A stretch of DNA of 64,000 nucleotides from Massilioclostridium coli (GCF_900095865.1 NZ_FMIZ01000007.1:186001-250000); one strand, 5' to 3'; shown: positions 8,001 to 16,244, numbered from the stretch's first letter. Numbers and translations: made by a program. The notes: generated by a model not told the origin, from the letters alone.

Positions 8001-9718
8001 TTCATTGTGGAAATGTAACTGAAACTATCCGAAAGAATCAAGAAATTAACGGAGGACAGTGGAATCTATTAGGAACATACACCGCAAAAGCAGGAGATAC
8101 CATTTCTATCGTTATCACAAATGATGCAGATGAATATGTGATTGCCGATGCGGTAAGAATCGCTCCACATCAGGATGCTGACGATACATTTACTCCATTA
8201 CAACAACTGCAACTGCTGGTCTATCAAATGGAATTAGCGGATACCAGCAATTGTATTGACGAAATTTATGCGGAACAATTTAAACAGGTTTTAGCACATG
8301 CACAGGAATTATGCGATACCCAAAGCCAAGATGAAACGGAAATTACGAAAACAATCACCGATCTCCAAACAGCTTACGACCAAATGATGGCAAACAAAAA
8401 AGTAAACCTGGCCCTCAATCAATCTGTTTCCGCTTCAGAATCTGTCCAGTCACCAGGTATGTGGGGAACTGAATACTTAACAGATGGTTATAAAGCGAAA
8501 GATGATGCTGGAAGAATTGGATACACGACAGATGCTTACCATAGCCAAGTATTAGAAAATCCAATTGATATTACCCTTAATCTTGGGCAGCAACAACAGG
8601 TAAATCAAGTTGTTTTATATCCTCGTTTGAGTGTTGGTTCCTGGGAAGGAAAAACAGCCAATTTCCCAACGGATTATGAAATTCAGGTTAGTAATGATGG
8701 AACCAATTTTCAGACTGTCGTTTCCGTCCAAAATCAACCTGATCCAATGCAACAGCCAGTTACCTGCCAATTTGATTCTACGACTGCCCAATATATCCGG
8801 ATTCATGTCACCAAATTGGGAGAATATGCGGCTGGTGAAAGTATTCCAGATAACCCAACACCATATCGTTTGCAGTTTACAGAAATTGAGGTATACAATG
8901 TTCCTGTATCCGAACAAACAACGAACAAATCAATCTTAAAAACGGTCATTAAGTATGCAGAAAACGCCAAAGCTAGTGAAGAATATGATAACGCCATTGA
9001 ATTGGTACAAAAATCCTTTGACACAGCATTGGAAAATGCCAAGGCAGTAGCAAATAACGCAACAGCAACCCAGGAAGAAGTAAATTCAGCATGGCAAACA
9101 TTGCTGAATGAAATCCATAAATTAGGATTTATCGCTGGCGATAAAACAGCGTTAGCTTCTTTGATTGAAGCGGCCAATGGAATCAATGCGGAACTTGACC
9201 GTTACGTAGAAGCGGGCAAAGCGGAATTTACCGCAGCATTAGAAGCGGCGCAGAATACTTACAATAATGGAGACGCCATGCAGGCAGAAATCAACGAAGT
9301 AGCAGATAACCTGTTAAAAGCAATGCTGAACCTGAGATACAAAGCGGATAAAACCATTCTGGAAGAAGTGATAGCGGAAGCAGGAAAAGTAGATGCAAAC
9401 GTATACACAGCAGAAAGCTACGCAGTACTGACAGCAGCAGTAAATGATGCAAAAGCAGTAATGGAAAATGAAAACGCAACCCAGGAAGAAGTAGACACAG
9501 CAGTAGCCAATGTACAGAGTGCAATGAATGGTTTAGTAGCAATAGAAGAGACGGCAACAGAAACACCATCTACTGATAATAACACTGTCCAAACAGGGCA
9601 GGAAAGTACCACAACCAAATCAAACGCAGCGAAAACAGGGGATTTTGCTCCAATTGTAAGTTTAGCTGCACTTGGCTTATCTAGCGCAGCATTGCTAATT
9701 TTCCGCAAGAAAAAGTAA
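5039..9718 (+). CDS. Cell-surface alpha-L-rhamnosidase (GH78), FIVAR stalk, sorting signal
   Basis: The 1559-residue secreted enzyme should remove terminal alpha-L-rhamnose from plant glycans or glycosides. In order: signal peptide (about 1-32); FN3-like rhamnosidase N-domain (about 38-142); a second N-domain (about 160-320) with YQLYVNGNFVG; the six-hairpin GH78 catalytic domain (about 450-790) with DANREQSPW at 486-494; a C-terminal beta domain; a golvesin/xanthan-lyase-type binding domain (about 915-1043); an F5/8 type C (discoidin) domain (about 1120-1290); three FIVAR repeats (about 1300-1510); and KTGD followed by a hydrophobic helix and RKKK. The catalytic segment is a variant of the usual CPQRDE form. 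The start follows TAGGAGG. The gene is monocistronic, with its own promoter and terminator. Confidence 0.9.
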   Translation: MRKKNFILAKRLAAGLLAACLLGSTNIVFSYAEEHQSPLVVQDLLTNGVDSPEAIDPGSPLFSWEIQSNKRGCYQTAYQIIVTENLSGKQVWDSGKVDSNQSSYVSYSGPTLASDTEYDWKVRTWDNFNNVSEYSSPSSFRIGLNTTEWQADYIWDGTENQNNFAYFRKSFQVNQPIKQAVVYTSAHNDYQLYVNGNFVGVGPARSDPYTYGQYCAYDITGQLQEGENVFASLAHWHGAWSDSGVNASPAYILEAHITYEDGSTDIIKTDDTWKVSPTNPYKEEDPVYFGHYGGVNNRASIYYDSQKEMDGWNTVGFDDQSWQNATVVDRSNYQLYAQLVSEEKEKEWMEPVSITQQGDKWLVDFGKCLTGWPELKLHNNAAGSQVKIQYWEVEQGWGDAGYDTYVCSGGEETFKTPYVRHTSFRLLEISGYQGELTADDVKGIVAYSDVDLQGSFQSSDERLNAVFEMCERSSRQNIQQGIISVDANREQSPWTADSWNIGIGYLYNHANTMVIDKVIKDYAGEQLASGNFLTCSPARDFMSEMPEWSMYWPMMLWEQYLFSGNANLLQEYYPNLIRFMDYMERYYSSGTGLYNPPGSRASDYAGGSLENGGDNIATNSQLYMNFNIASNIAKTIGNDSDADHYAKQAEELKQAINRNLLVNGEKYKTSSGSGQTHPLGTAWALRSGVVPEAFYDRVVTWLAKQKNNYDVGGYGGDALYNGLYTAGLGKIATQDFARYDTMLSTNNTNWESFGELSIDNMGNHAWTAYPSYILPRYVGGIHPSSGGFETVDIKPVTGGLEWARTSIPTIKGTITTNWNVVSENQFTMEVTIPANVTAKIYVPDNDMDQLVVSESGVSVFENNHFISGVDGLQQAEKQDGYIIFTAGSGTYSFQVTGEPLHTPDIGKEEETGVVIDDDQATYTNEWVYETASNHNDRYGDGFHYIGWVSGEPTASASYTTTIEEDGEYDVFAWWGVHSNRATNTPYTIHCGNVTETIRKNQEINGGQWNLLGTYTAKAGDTISIVITNDADEYVIADAVRIAPHQDADDTFTPLQQLQLLVYQMELADTSNCIDEIYAEQFKQVLAHAQELCDTQSQDETEITKTITDLQTAYDQMMANKKVNLALNQSVSASESVQSPGMWGTEYLTDGYKAKDDAGRIGYTTDAYHSQVLENPIDITLNLGQQQQVNQVVLYPRLSVGSWEGKTANFPTDYEIQVSNDGTNFQTVVSVQNQPDPMQQPVTCQFDSTTAQYIRIHVTKLGEYAAGESIPDNPTPYRLQFTEIEVYNVPVSEQTTNKSILKTVIKYAENAKASEEYDNAIELVQKSFDTALENAKAVANNATATQEEVNSAWQTLLNEIHKLGFIAGDKTALASLIEAANGINAELDRYVEAGKAEFTAALEAAQNTYNNGDAMQAEINEVADNLLKAMLNLRYKADKTILEEVIAEAGKVDANVYTAESYAVLTAAVNDAKAVMENENATQEEVDTAVANVQSAMNGLVAIEETATETPSTDNNTVQTGQESTTTKSNAAKTGDFAPIVSLAALGLSSAALLIFRKKK

Positions 9719-9735
9719 ACTTCATATTTTAAATT

Positions 9736-9772
9736 AAAAACTAGGGAAACCATTTGGTTCCCCTAGTTTTTT
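9736..9772 (+). terminator. Intrinsic terminator after the first rhamnosidase
   Basis: AAAACTAGGG and the following bases pair with CCCTAGTTTT across a short loop, running into a T tract about 20 bases after the stop codon. Confidence 0.9.
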
Positions 9773-10065
9773 ATGGAATCTTATTAGTTATAGAAATCAC
9801 TAACTCTTCTGATAGAAAATCAGCATAAATAATTTTTTCTTATCAAGTAAAGCAAGTCGCTAACTAGGCAGATTCTATTTAGAATGAAAATGGATTACAG
9901 GGCAATAATACAAACAAATCTTGGACTGATTATCAGCAACAGTCTCTTATAGAGCTAGTATAATCTACTGTATAAGCCGATAGTGATAAATCAAAAATTT
10001 GATTAAGTACTATAATATCTATTGTTTAAGATTGAACAATTATCAGATACCAGTCACTGTTTCTC
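9773..10065. other. AT-rich gap before the ribU promoter
   Basis: No gene is seen. Two small inverted repeats are present: AATCAAA/TTTGATT near 9984-10005, and a near-perfect 20-bp palindrome at 10021-10040, about 25 bp upstream of the ribU -35 box. Either could be an operator, but nothing else supports this. Confidence 0.5.
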
Positions 10066-10094
10066 TTGACAGATAGCTGTTTTTGTATTATAAT
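10066..10094 (+). promoter_or_regulatory. Sigma-A promoter of the FMN riboswitch/ribU unit
   Basis: TTGACA at 10066-10071 and TATAAT at 10089-10094 with exactly 17 bp between them. The riboswitch begins about 15 bp downstream. Confidence 0.92.
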
Positions 10095-10107
10095 CAAAAG
10101 CAGGAAG

Positions 10108-10221
10108 TCTGTTTCAGGGCGGAGTGAAATTCTCCACTGGCGGTAAAGTCCGCGAGCCTTTTGATAAGGTTGATTTGGTGTAATTCCAAAACCAACGGTT
10201 ATAGTCCGGATGAAAGAAACG
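10108..10221 (+). promoter_or_regulatory. FMN riboswitch (RFN element)
   Basis: The conserved RFN core is plainly readable: GGGCGGAGTGAAATTCTCC, then GGCGGTAAAGTCCGCGAGCC, the GATTTGGTG...TTCCAAA hairpin, and AGTCCGGATGAAAGAAAC closing P1 against GTTTC at 10111. FMN binding should favour the downstream terminator and shut off ribU. Confidence 0.97.
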
Positions 10222-10263
10222 ATATTGCCTGTTGTAAAATAATAGGAATAAAACAGATCGTAG

Positions 10264-10298
10264 CGCCTATGGAACGAATGTATCCATAGGCGTTTTTT
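10264..10298 (+). terminator. FMN riboswitch terminator (expression platform)
   Basis: CGCCTATGGA pairs with TCCATAGGCG around a 9-base loop, followed by six T. It lies between the aptamer and ribU and is the regulated terminator of the riboswitch. Confidence 0.92.
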
Positions 10299-10357
10299 GT
10301 TTTGCAATGTTCAACAGGTGCTGAGCAGACCTCTGATATAAAGGAGGTAATATTATT

Positions 10358-11062
10358 ATGTCAACCAAATCATCCATTCAAAATCATTCAAGCAGTAAGT
10401 TAAATGTACGTAAATTGGTACTGTTAGCCGTATTTAGCGCTATGGCGTTTATTTTAGTGCTTGTAGTAAATATTCCAATTGTACCTGGGGTAGAATTTTT
10501 AAAGTATGAGCCAAAGGATGTTATTATTACAATAGGAGCATTCTTATTTGGTCCATTGGAATCCATATTGATGTCTGTTGTTGTGTCTTTTATTGAAATG
10601 GTGACCATTAGCACCACAGGCCCAATTGGTATGATAATGAATATCGTTTCTACTGTTGGTTTTGCTACAATTGCTGGCTTGATTTACCGGAAGAACCATA
10701 CTATGAAAGGTGCAGTGGCAGGGTTAATCTGCGGCGTTGCATCAATGACAATTTTAATGTTGTTGTGGAACTATTTGATTACTCCACTTTATATGGGGGT
10801 TCCAAGAGAAACAGTTGTGCAGATGTTAATGCCTGCTTTTCTCCCATTTAATTTAATTAAGGGAGCAATCAATGCGGCCTTTACTATGATTTTATATAAA
10901 CCAATTGTCACTGCATTGAGAAAAACTGGACTTGTAGGGGAATCGGCCAGTATGTCTAAAACATCTTCTAATCATTCGAAACAGATATGGTCCATTATTA
11001 TATCTGTTTTTGTGCTAGCAACAGTCGCGTTAATTTTATTGGTAATGAATCATGTTATATAA
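10358..11062 (+). CDS. ribU: Riboflavin ECF transporter substrate-binding subunit RibU
   Basis: RibU is the membrane S component that binds riboflavin and pairs with the shared ECF module (EcfA1, EcfA2, EcfT; not in this window). The 234 residues have about five to six hydrophobic helices. The N-terminal part reads VRKLVLLAVFSAMAFIL, then VPGVEFLKYEPKDVIITIGAFLFGP, the signature of the family. The C-terminus has an extra linker and a helix. The FMN riboswitch directly upstream supports riboflavin as the substrate. The start follows AAAGGAGG. No terminator is obvious after the stop codon. Confidence 0.93.
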   Translation: MSTKSSIQNHSSSKLNVRKLVLLAVFSAMAFILVLVVNIPIVPGVEFLKYEPKDVIITIGAFLFGPLESILMSVVVSFIEMVTISTTGPIGMIMNIVSTVGFATIAGLIYRKNHTMKGAVAGLICGVASMTILMLLWNYLITPLYMGVPRETVVQMLMPAFLPFNLIKGAINAAFTMILYKPIVTALRKTGLVGESASMSKTSSNHSKQIWSIIISVFVLATVALILLVMNHVI

Positions 11063-11294
11063 GAAAATGAGCTTGTTTATTTGTAAAAACATTCAAATAA
11101 TTAATTAGTTAATTTGCATAAAATTATTTTTATTTATTTATGCAATCATACAAATTGAATCTTGGAGTATACAAGCTAAAAGAGCCAATGTGAATAAAAA
11201 TAGTCATACTAACCAATAACGGAATAGGAACTAAGGCGAATTTCAAAATACTGCTAAAAATGGTAATCTTGCATAGTTTTTTTAGAAAAAACTA
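11063..11294. other. AT-rich gap after ribU
   Basis: I see no gene, repeat or clear terminator in this stretch. It is rich in A/T runs, and the next promoter begins at 11295. Confidence 0.5.
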
Positions 11295-11323
11295 TTGAAA
11301 TAGTTGAGCTGAAGTATTATAAT
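11295..11323 (+). promoter_or_regulatory. Sigma-A promoter of the HPr-like gene
   Basis: TTGAAA (11295-11300) and TATAAT (11318-11323) are spaced 17 bp. The leader to the ATG is about 95 nt and contains small hairpins (GCAT...ATGC at about 11330-11349). Confidence 0.75.
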
Positions 11324-11424
11324 AAAGGTGCATTCAAAAAGAGGATGCCTTCTGAATACCAGAAGAATTAGAAAGAGTCAATCGCATACAAATTTTGTGA
11401 GGAAATAGAAAGGAATGATCGATT

Positions 11425-11643
11425 ATGATGATCAAAAAACATTTTCATTCAATTAGTGACATCCAAAAATTACAACAAATTGCTTGTGAAGTAGAAGAAC
11501 CTGTTTTCTTACATTCTTTAGATGGTTCTGTAAAAGTAGACGCAAAATCTTTTATCGGGTTGTTTGCTCTTGATTTTAGCCAGGATGTATATGTTGTAAC
11601 AGAATCCGATTGGGTGGAACGTCAAGTAAACCAGATTGTTTAA
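11425..11643 (+). CDS. HPr-like small protein without the phosphorylation site
   Basis: The 72-residue protein carries VKVDAKSFIGLFALDFSQDVYVV (residues about 33-55). This resembles the second half of PTS phosphocarrier HPr, where a Ser-46-type segment (KSIMGVMSL in HPr) is followed by a strand. The N-terminal active-site His-Ala-Arg-Pro loop of HPr is missing, and the protein is about 15 residues shorter. If it is an HPr relative it cannot accept phosphate from enzyme I at His-15; the Ser within AKSFIG is retained. A regulatory (Crh-like) rather than transport role is possible. It is monocistronic with its own promoter and terminator. Family assignment is moderate. Confidence 0.6.
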   Translation: MMIKKHFHSISDIQKLQQIACEVEEPVFLHSLDGSVKVDAKSFIGLFALDFSQDVYVVTESDWVERQVNQIV

Positions 11644-11670
11644 TAGTGAATTGAAAAAAGAATAACATGA

Positions 11671-11706
11671 AACGGTCCTTTGTTCCCCCTCAACAAAGGA
11701 CCGTTC
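11671..11706 (+). terminator. Hairpin terminator after the HPr-like gene
   Basis: A perfect 14-bp stem (AACGGTCCTTTGTT with its complement) around a C-rich loop, followed by only a weak T-rich tail. Confidence 0.75.
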
Positions 11707-11733
11707 CTATTTATGGTAATCTATAGTTTTGTA

Positions 11734-11761
11734 TTGACAAATAAAAAGATTCGTGTATAAT
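11734..11761 (+). promoter_or_regulatory. Sigma-A promoter of the SAM riboswitch/metK unit
   Basis: TTGACA (11734-11739) and TATAAT (11756-11761) with a 16-bp spacer, about 35 bp ahead of the riboswitch aptamer. Confidence 0.88.
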
Positions 11762-11794
11762 AAAAAATGTTCTTAACTTGATATAATCATGTAA

Positions 11795-11890
11795 ACTTAT
11801 CAAGAGTGGTGGAGGTACCGGGACCTATGAAGCCACGGCAACCTTTTCAGTAAGGTGCCAATTCCTGCGGTTTTTTCCGAGAGATAAGTT
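11795..11890 (+). promoter_or_regulatory. SAM-I riboswitch (S-box)
   Basis: The S-box core is readable: ACTTATCAAGAG, GGTGGAGGTACCGGGACC, ATGAAGCCACGGCAACC, AAGGTGCCAATTCCTGC and GAGAGATAAGT, with P1 formed by ACTTATC and GATAAGT. SAM binding should promote the following terminator and repress metK. Confidence 0.97.
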
Positions 11891-11909
11891 TTTAATGTTG
11901 CCAATAATT

Positions 11910-11940
11910 ATGCCCGGTTTTATAACTGGGTATTTTTTTA
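11910..11940 (+). terminator. SAM riboswitch terminator
   Basis: ATGCCCGGTT pairs with AACTGGGTAT (two G-U pairs), followed by seven T. It lies between the aptamer and metK. Confidence 0.9.
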
Positions 11941-12000
11941 TTGTATTTATTTGTATTATATTTGTAATATTTTATAGTTTTTGTACGAGGAGGAATTAAA

Positions 12001-13191
12001 ATGGCAAAATTTTTATTTACTTCTGAGTCTGTTACAGAAGGACATCCAGATAAAATTTGTGACCAGATTTCGGATGCTGTGTTAGATGCGATTATTGCCA
12101 AAGATCCAAATGCTAGAGTTGCTTGCGAAACTGTTTGTACCACTGGTATGGTAATGTTAATGGGAGAAATTTCTACTAATTGTTATGTGGATTTTCCGAA
12201 AATTGCAAGGGAAGTAGTGTTGGATATTGGCTATGACCGAGCGAAATATGGTTTTGATGGACAAACCTGCGCTGTATTATCCAGCATAGATGAGCAATCC
12301 GCTGATATTGCTATGGGAGTGGATTTTGCGTTAGAAAACCGTGGACAGTCTGTTCAAGATGAAGAAAATGCAACTGGTGCTGGAGACCAGGGAATGATGT
12401 TTGGTTTTGCTTGTGATGAAACTCCTGAATTGATGCCAATGCCAATTGCCTATGCACATAAACTAGCAAAACGTTTGACGGAAGTTCGGAAAAACGGTAC
12501 CTTAAACTACCTACGTCCTGATGGAAAGACCCAAGTTACTGTAGAATATGAAGACGATCGTCCTGTAAGGATTGACACTATTGTTATTTCTACTCAGCAC
12601 AGCGATGATGTAACTTTGGAGCAAATCCGGACAGATTTAGTGGAATATGTAGTAAAGCCAGTGATTGATCCTAGCTTATTGGACGAAAATACCAAGTATT
12701 TTATCAATCCAACAGGCCGTTTTGTAATTGGTGGACCACAAGGGGATAGTGGATTAACTGGTAGAAAGATTATTGTGGATACATATGGTGGGTATGCGCG
12801 CCATGGAGGCGGTGCCTTTTCTGGAAAAGACCCAACTAAGGTAGACCGCAGTGCTGCTTATGCCGCAAGATATGTTGCGAAAAATATTGTAGCAGCAGGT
12901 TTGGCTCGTAAATGCGAAGTAGAACTTGCTTATGCCATTGGGGTAGCCCATCCTGTCTCAATAATGGTGGATACTTTTGGAACTAGTGAATACACCAATG
13001 AACAACTTTCCCAGGCTGTAACAAAGGTGTTTGACCTTCGTCCAGCTGCTATCATTCGAGATTTGGATTTGAGAAAACCAATTTACCGCCAGCTAGCTGC
13101 TTATGGACACATTGGCCGTGAAGACTTAGGAGTTGCTTGGGAGAAAACAGACCGTATTGATGCCTTAAAGGCAGCAATCCAATCCATTTAA
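12001..13191 (+). CDS. metK: S-adenosylmethionine synthetase MetK
   Basis: MetK makes SAM from methionine and ATP in the cytoplasm. The 396 residues contain the family signatures [22 protein letters not shown] at the N-terminus, [12 protein letters not shown] near residue 122 and [19 protein letters not shown] near residue 262. The length is typical. The ATG follows GAGGAGG. Expression is controlled by the upstream SAM-I riboswitch. The SAM made here also feeds the SpeD and SpeE steps encoded near 57-60 kb. Confidence 0.98.
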   Translation: MAKFLFTSESVTEGHPDKICDQISDAVLDAIIAKDPNARVACETVCTTGMVMLMGEISTNCYVDFPKIAREVVLDIGYDRAKYGFDGQTCAVLSSIDEQSADIAMGVDFALENRGQSVQDEENATGAGDQGMMFGFACDETPELMPMPIAYAHKLAKRLTEVRKNGTLNYLRPDGKTQVTVEYEDDRPVRIDTIVISTQHSDDVTLEQIRTDLVEYVVKPVIDPSLLDENTKYFINPTGRFVIGGPQGDSGLTGRKIIVDTYGGYARHGGGAFSGKDPTKVDRSAAYAARYVAKNIVAAGLARKCEVELAYAIGVAHPVSIMVDTFGTSEYTNEQLSQAVTKVFDLRPAAIIRDLDLRKPIYRQLAAYGHIGREDLGVAWEKTDRIDALKAAIQSI

Positions 13192-13312
13192 TTATGGTCG
13201 GTGGTATGTGCAAGCTTCGCTTGATGGTTGCCGGTAAACTGTAATAGAATATTACATTAATTGTTTTATTTGGCATGGTTCTTTTCAAGAAATTTTGCAG
13301 GAAAGCAATTGT

Positions 13313-13346
13313 AAAAAAGGAGGTATATCAAATACCTCCTTTTTTG
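13313..13346. terminator. Bidirectional terminator between metK and the LysR gene
   Basis: AAAAAAGGAGGTAT and ATACCTCCTTTTTT form a strong stem with T tracts in both directions, between the converging metK and LysR genes. Confidence 0.9.
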
Positions 13347-13373
13347 ATGTAATCAATAGGGCTGGACTGATCT

Positions 13374-14276
13374 TTATATGAGTTTGGAAAAATAGTCAAT
13401 AATATGCTGTTTCATGGCCAATACCGCTTCGGATTGGTATTTTTCTTTTTCCCATGTTAGGTAGATATAACGTTTGCTGGCTGGGGAATGGATTGGAATA
13501 ATCGTCAATAAATCAGGTAAGGTTTTAATAATTTCCGCCCAGCTCCGTTCGGGTATGAGGGATACTCCCATACCTAATTTCAACATTTCACGGAATACTT
13601 GAGGATTATCACAGAATAAAGAAATATTGGGAGTAAATCCATATTGCTGACAGCAGGACTGTAGGATTTCATATAAACTGGATTTTTCTGTCAAACTAAT
13701 AAACGATTCGTTACAAAAGTTTTTGAGGGATAAAACAGAGGTATCGAATTTGGATGGATCATTAGGAATATAATTGAAGGGTTTGGCAATCACTAGATTT
13801 TCCTCTAACAACAAGGTAGAAGATTCCGGGGAAAGATTTTCTATAGAAGTGTAAGCGGATATTTTTAAATCCACATCTTTTTTATCGTGTTCCAAATCAC
13901 TGGATTGATAAACCCGAAGCAGAATATCAGGATATTTCATTTTAAAAGACTGGACCAGTCCAGGCAGAATTGGAGATGCGCAGTGGACAGATAGAGTAAT
14001 AGTTCGTTTTTTCTGGTTTGTTTGGTATAAAATTTCCGATTTTGCCTGATTTAAAGATGCGAAGATGGTTCTTGTCCGATCATATAGGATTTTTCCATAT
14101 GTATTTAATACAATCTGCCTACCCACATGGTCAAATAATGGAGCACCAATTTCCCGTTCCAATCGCTTGATGGTTTGGGTCAAAGAGGGCTGTGCAATGT
14201 GCAACGCCTTTGCGGTTTTTGATATACACTGGGATTCTGCCACACAATTAAAATAATATAATTGTAGTAATTCCAT
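13374..14276 (-). CDS. LysR-family transcriptional regulator
   Basis: The 300-residue protein has the LysR winged HTH at the N-terminus (MELLQLYYFNCVAE, ISKTAKALHIAQPSLTQTIKRLE; residues about 1-60) and a periplasmic-binding-protein-like effector domain (about 90-295). It is transcribed divergently from the MATE exporter gene, with about 118 bp between the starts, and probably controls it and itself. Effector unknown. The start follows a GAAAGGAA site. Confidence 0.93.
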   Translation of the reverse strand: MELLQLYYFNCVAESQCISKTAKALHIAQPSLTQTIKRLEREIGAPLFDHVGRQIVLNTYGKILYDRTRTIFASLNQAKSEILYQTNQKKRTITLSVHCASPILPGLVQSFKMKYPDILLRVYQSSDLEHDKKDVDLKISAYTSIENLSPESSTLLLEENLVIAKPFNYIPNDPSKFDTSVLSLKNFCNESFISLTEKSSLYEILQSCCQQYGFTPNISLFCDNPQVFREMLKLGMGVSLIPERSWAEIIKTLPDLLTIIPIHSPASKRYIYLTWEKEKYQSEAVLAMKQHIIDYFSKLI

Positions 14277-14288
14277 TTTTATTCCTTT

Positions 14289-14367
14289 CTATAGGTTAAA
14301 ATCTATTATTCTATATGATAACATATATTATAAAATATAGAAAGAGTGTAGTATAATAAAATATATA
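14289..14367. promoter_or_regulatory. Divergent control region with repeated CTATA half-sites
   Basis: Between the LysR and MATE starts lie CTATAG (14289), CTATAT (14311), ATATAG (14335) and ATATAG (near 14363), i.e. CTATA-type half-sites in both orientations. A -10-like TATAAT is at 14352-14357 for the MATE gene. LysR proteins bind T-N11-A palindromes of this sort, so this is a plausible operator, but the region is so AT-rich that chance is a real alternative. Confidence 0.45.
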
Positions 14368-14394
14368 GAAAATGAGCGGTTTGGAGGAAACAGA

Positions 14395-15762
14395 ATGCAT
14401 ACCCATCAAACGGATTTTTCCAAAGGAAGTGTATATAAAAATATTTTGGAAGTTGCGGTTCCGATGACAGTAGCGCAATTTTTAAATTTACTATATAATA
14501 TTGTGGACCGTATGTATATTGGAAGGATTGAAGGGATTGGAAGTATTGCTTTAACAGGGGTAGGGCTTTGCTTTCCAATCATTACGTTAATTACCGCATT
14601 CACCTATTTATTTGGCAATGGCGGTGGTCCCTTATGCGCGATGGAACGAGGAAAAGGGAATACAAAAGAAGCGGAATATATTATGGGGAATACCTTTGTC
14701 ATGCTGGTTGGCACAGGGATTGTCCTGATGATCATCGGACTGCTATTTTATAAGCCAATTCTGTACGCGTTTGGTGCCAGCGACACCACTTTCCCTTATG
14801 CGGAATCCTATATCCAGATATATCTGTTAGGAACTATTTTTGTAATGATTTCTTTAGGGATGAACCCGTTTATTAATAGTCAAGGATTTGGAAATATGGG
14901 GATGCTTACAGTACTGATTGGTGCAGTGTTAAATATTATCTTGGACCCATTGTTTATTTTTGTGTTCCATATGGGAGTACGTGGGGCAGCTATTGCTACT
15001 GTTATTTCTCAGATGTGTTCCGCACTGTGGGTACTCAAATTTTTAACTGGGAAAAAGGCTGAACTGCACCTGAAAAAACAGGCGATGAAATTAAAATGGA
15101 AACGGATTTGTTCCATTATGGGATTGGGTGTTTCCGGTTTTATTATGGCGTTTACTAATAGTTTAGTACAAATTGTATGCAATGCTACCTTACAGAATTA
15201 TGGTGGGGATATTTATGTAGGGGTAATGACGGTATTGAATTCCATCCGTGAAATCTTCACCATGCCAGTGATGGGGCTTACCAATGGAGCTTCTCCAGTA
15301 ATGAGCTACAATTATGGGGAATCCACATATCATAGGGTGAAAAAAGCGATTTTCTTTGTAACTGGTGTTTGTGTCGCCTATACGTTGGTAGCGTGGGGTG
15401 TATTACGGCTATGGCCGGAGCCGTTTATTCGTATTTTCGATGGCAGCGGGGAACTGTTGTCTGAAGGAGTTCCCGCATTACATATTTATTTTTTTGGTTT
15501 TTGTTTTATGGCGTTGCAGTTTGCAGGACAGTGTGTCTTTGTAGCATTGGGAAAAGCAAAAAAAGCGACTTTTTTTTCATTATTTCGCAAGGCTATTATT
15601 GTCGTTCCACTTACTATTTTCTTGCCAATGATAAACGGATGGGGAGTTGACGGTGTCTTTTGGGCGGAACCCATCTCTAATTTAGTTGGAGGATGTGCTT
15701 GCTTTATCACTATGCTCATTACCATTATGCCAGAACTGAACCACAAAAAGGAACGAAACTAA
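14395..15762 (+). CDS. MATE-family efflux transporter
   Basis: The 455-residue polytopic membrane protein has about 12 hydrophobic helices in two homologous halves, with MATE features such as the N-terminal EVAVPMTVAQFLNLLYNIVDRMYIG and the mid-protein MGLGVSGFIMAFTNSLVQ. MATE proteins export cationic drugs or metabolites by Na+ or H+ antiport. It belongs to the DinF/NorM-like bacterial group; the substrate cannot be told. The start follows GGAGGAAACAGA. The divergent LysR gene is the likely regulator. Confidence 0.93.
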   Translation: MHTHQTDFSKGSVYKNILEVAVPMTVAQFLNLLYNIVDRMYIGRIEGIGSIALTGVGLCFPIITLITAFTYLFGNGGGPLCAMERGKGNTKEAEYIMGNTFVMLVGTGIVLMIIGLLFYKPILYAFGASDTTFPYAESYIQIYLLGTIFVMISLGMNPFINSQGFGNMGMLTVLIGAVLNIILDPLFIFVFHMGVRGAAIATVISQMCSALWVLKFLTGKKAELHLKKQAMKLKWKRICSIMGLGVSGFIMAFTNSLVQIVCNATLQNYGGDIYVGVMTVLNSIREIFTMPVMGLTNGASPVMSYNYGESTYHRVKKAIFFVTGVCVAYTLVAWGVLRLWPEPFIRIFDGSGELLSEGVPALHIYFFGFCFMALQFAGQCVFVALGKAKKATFFSLFRKAIIVVPLTIFLPMINGWGVDGVFWAEPISNLVGGCACFITMLITIMPELNHKKERN

Positions 15763-15820
15763 CAATATGTTCACCAAATCTTTCTTGCTATCATAGTATA
15801 GGAAAAAGGAGGAGTCGGTG

Positions 15821-16183
15821 ATGAGTTACATATTATATACAGTTATTTTAATTGCAGCAGTCATTGGGCTGGTAGAAATTTTTGGATGGATTGAGCAAAA
15901 AATTGTGTTTGGAAAGCAAAAATTAAATATGGTTTGGATCCTTCCGCTCAGCGGAAAAATTGACAATGTAGAACTGATGGTACGGAATGTAATCAATCAG
16001 GCACGTTGGAACAAAAACAGCAAGAATAGCCAGATTATCCTGTTAAATATGGGAATGGATGTAGAAACAGAACAAATCTGCCAGATGATCTGCCAGGATA
16101 TGAACCATGCGCAGCTATATACCCAGGATGAATTTCAACGGGAGATACCAGAAATGTTTGAACAGCTTGCAATTGTGAAGTAG
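15821..16183 (+). CDS. Small membrane-anchored protein of unknown function
   Basis: The roughly 120-residue protein has one N-terminal hydrophobic segment (about residues 3-24) and a soluble remainder (WILPLSGKIDNVELMVRNVINQARW..., then SQIILLNMGMDVETEQICQMICQDM) that looks like an alternating alpha/beta fold. I do not recognise a family. The ATG at 15821 follows AAAGGAGGAGTCG; a GTG three bases earlier is an alternative. It lies about 60 bp before recD2 and may share its transcript. Confidence 0.7.
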   Translation: MSYILYTVILIAAVIGLVEIFGWIEQKIVFGKQKLNMVWILPLSGKIDNVELMVRNVINQARWNKNSKNSQIILLNMGMDVETEQICQMICQDMNHAQLYTQDEFQREIPEMFEQLAIVK

Positions 16184-16244
16184 ATTCAGTATACTAGATA
16201 AGGAAAGAACGTTGTAATTTTATGTAGAAGAGTGGAAGGCATAT

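Noticed and set aside
7220-8041. 273-codon minus-strand ORF inside the first rhamnosidase
   Set aside because: It is antisense to a coding region with clear GH78 and binding-domain homology and has no ribosome-binding site or family signature.
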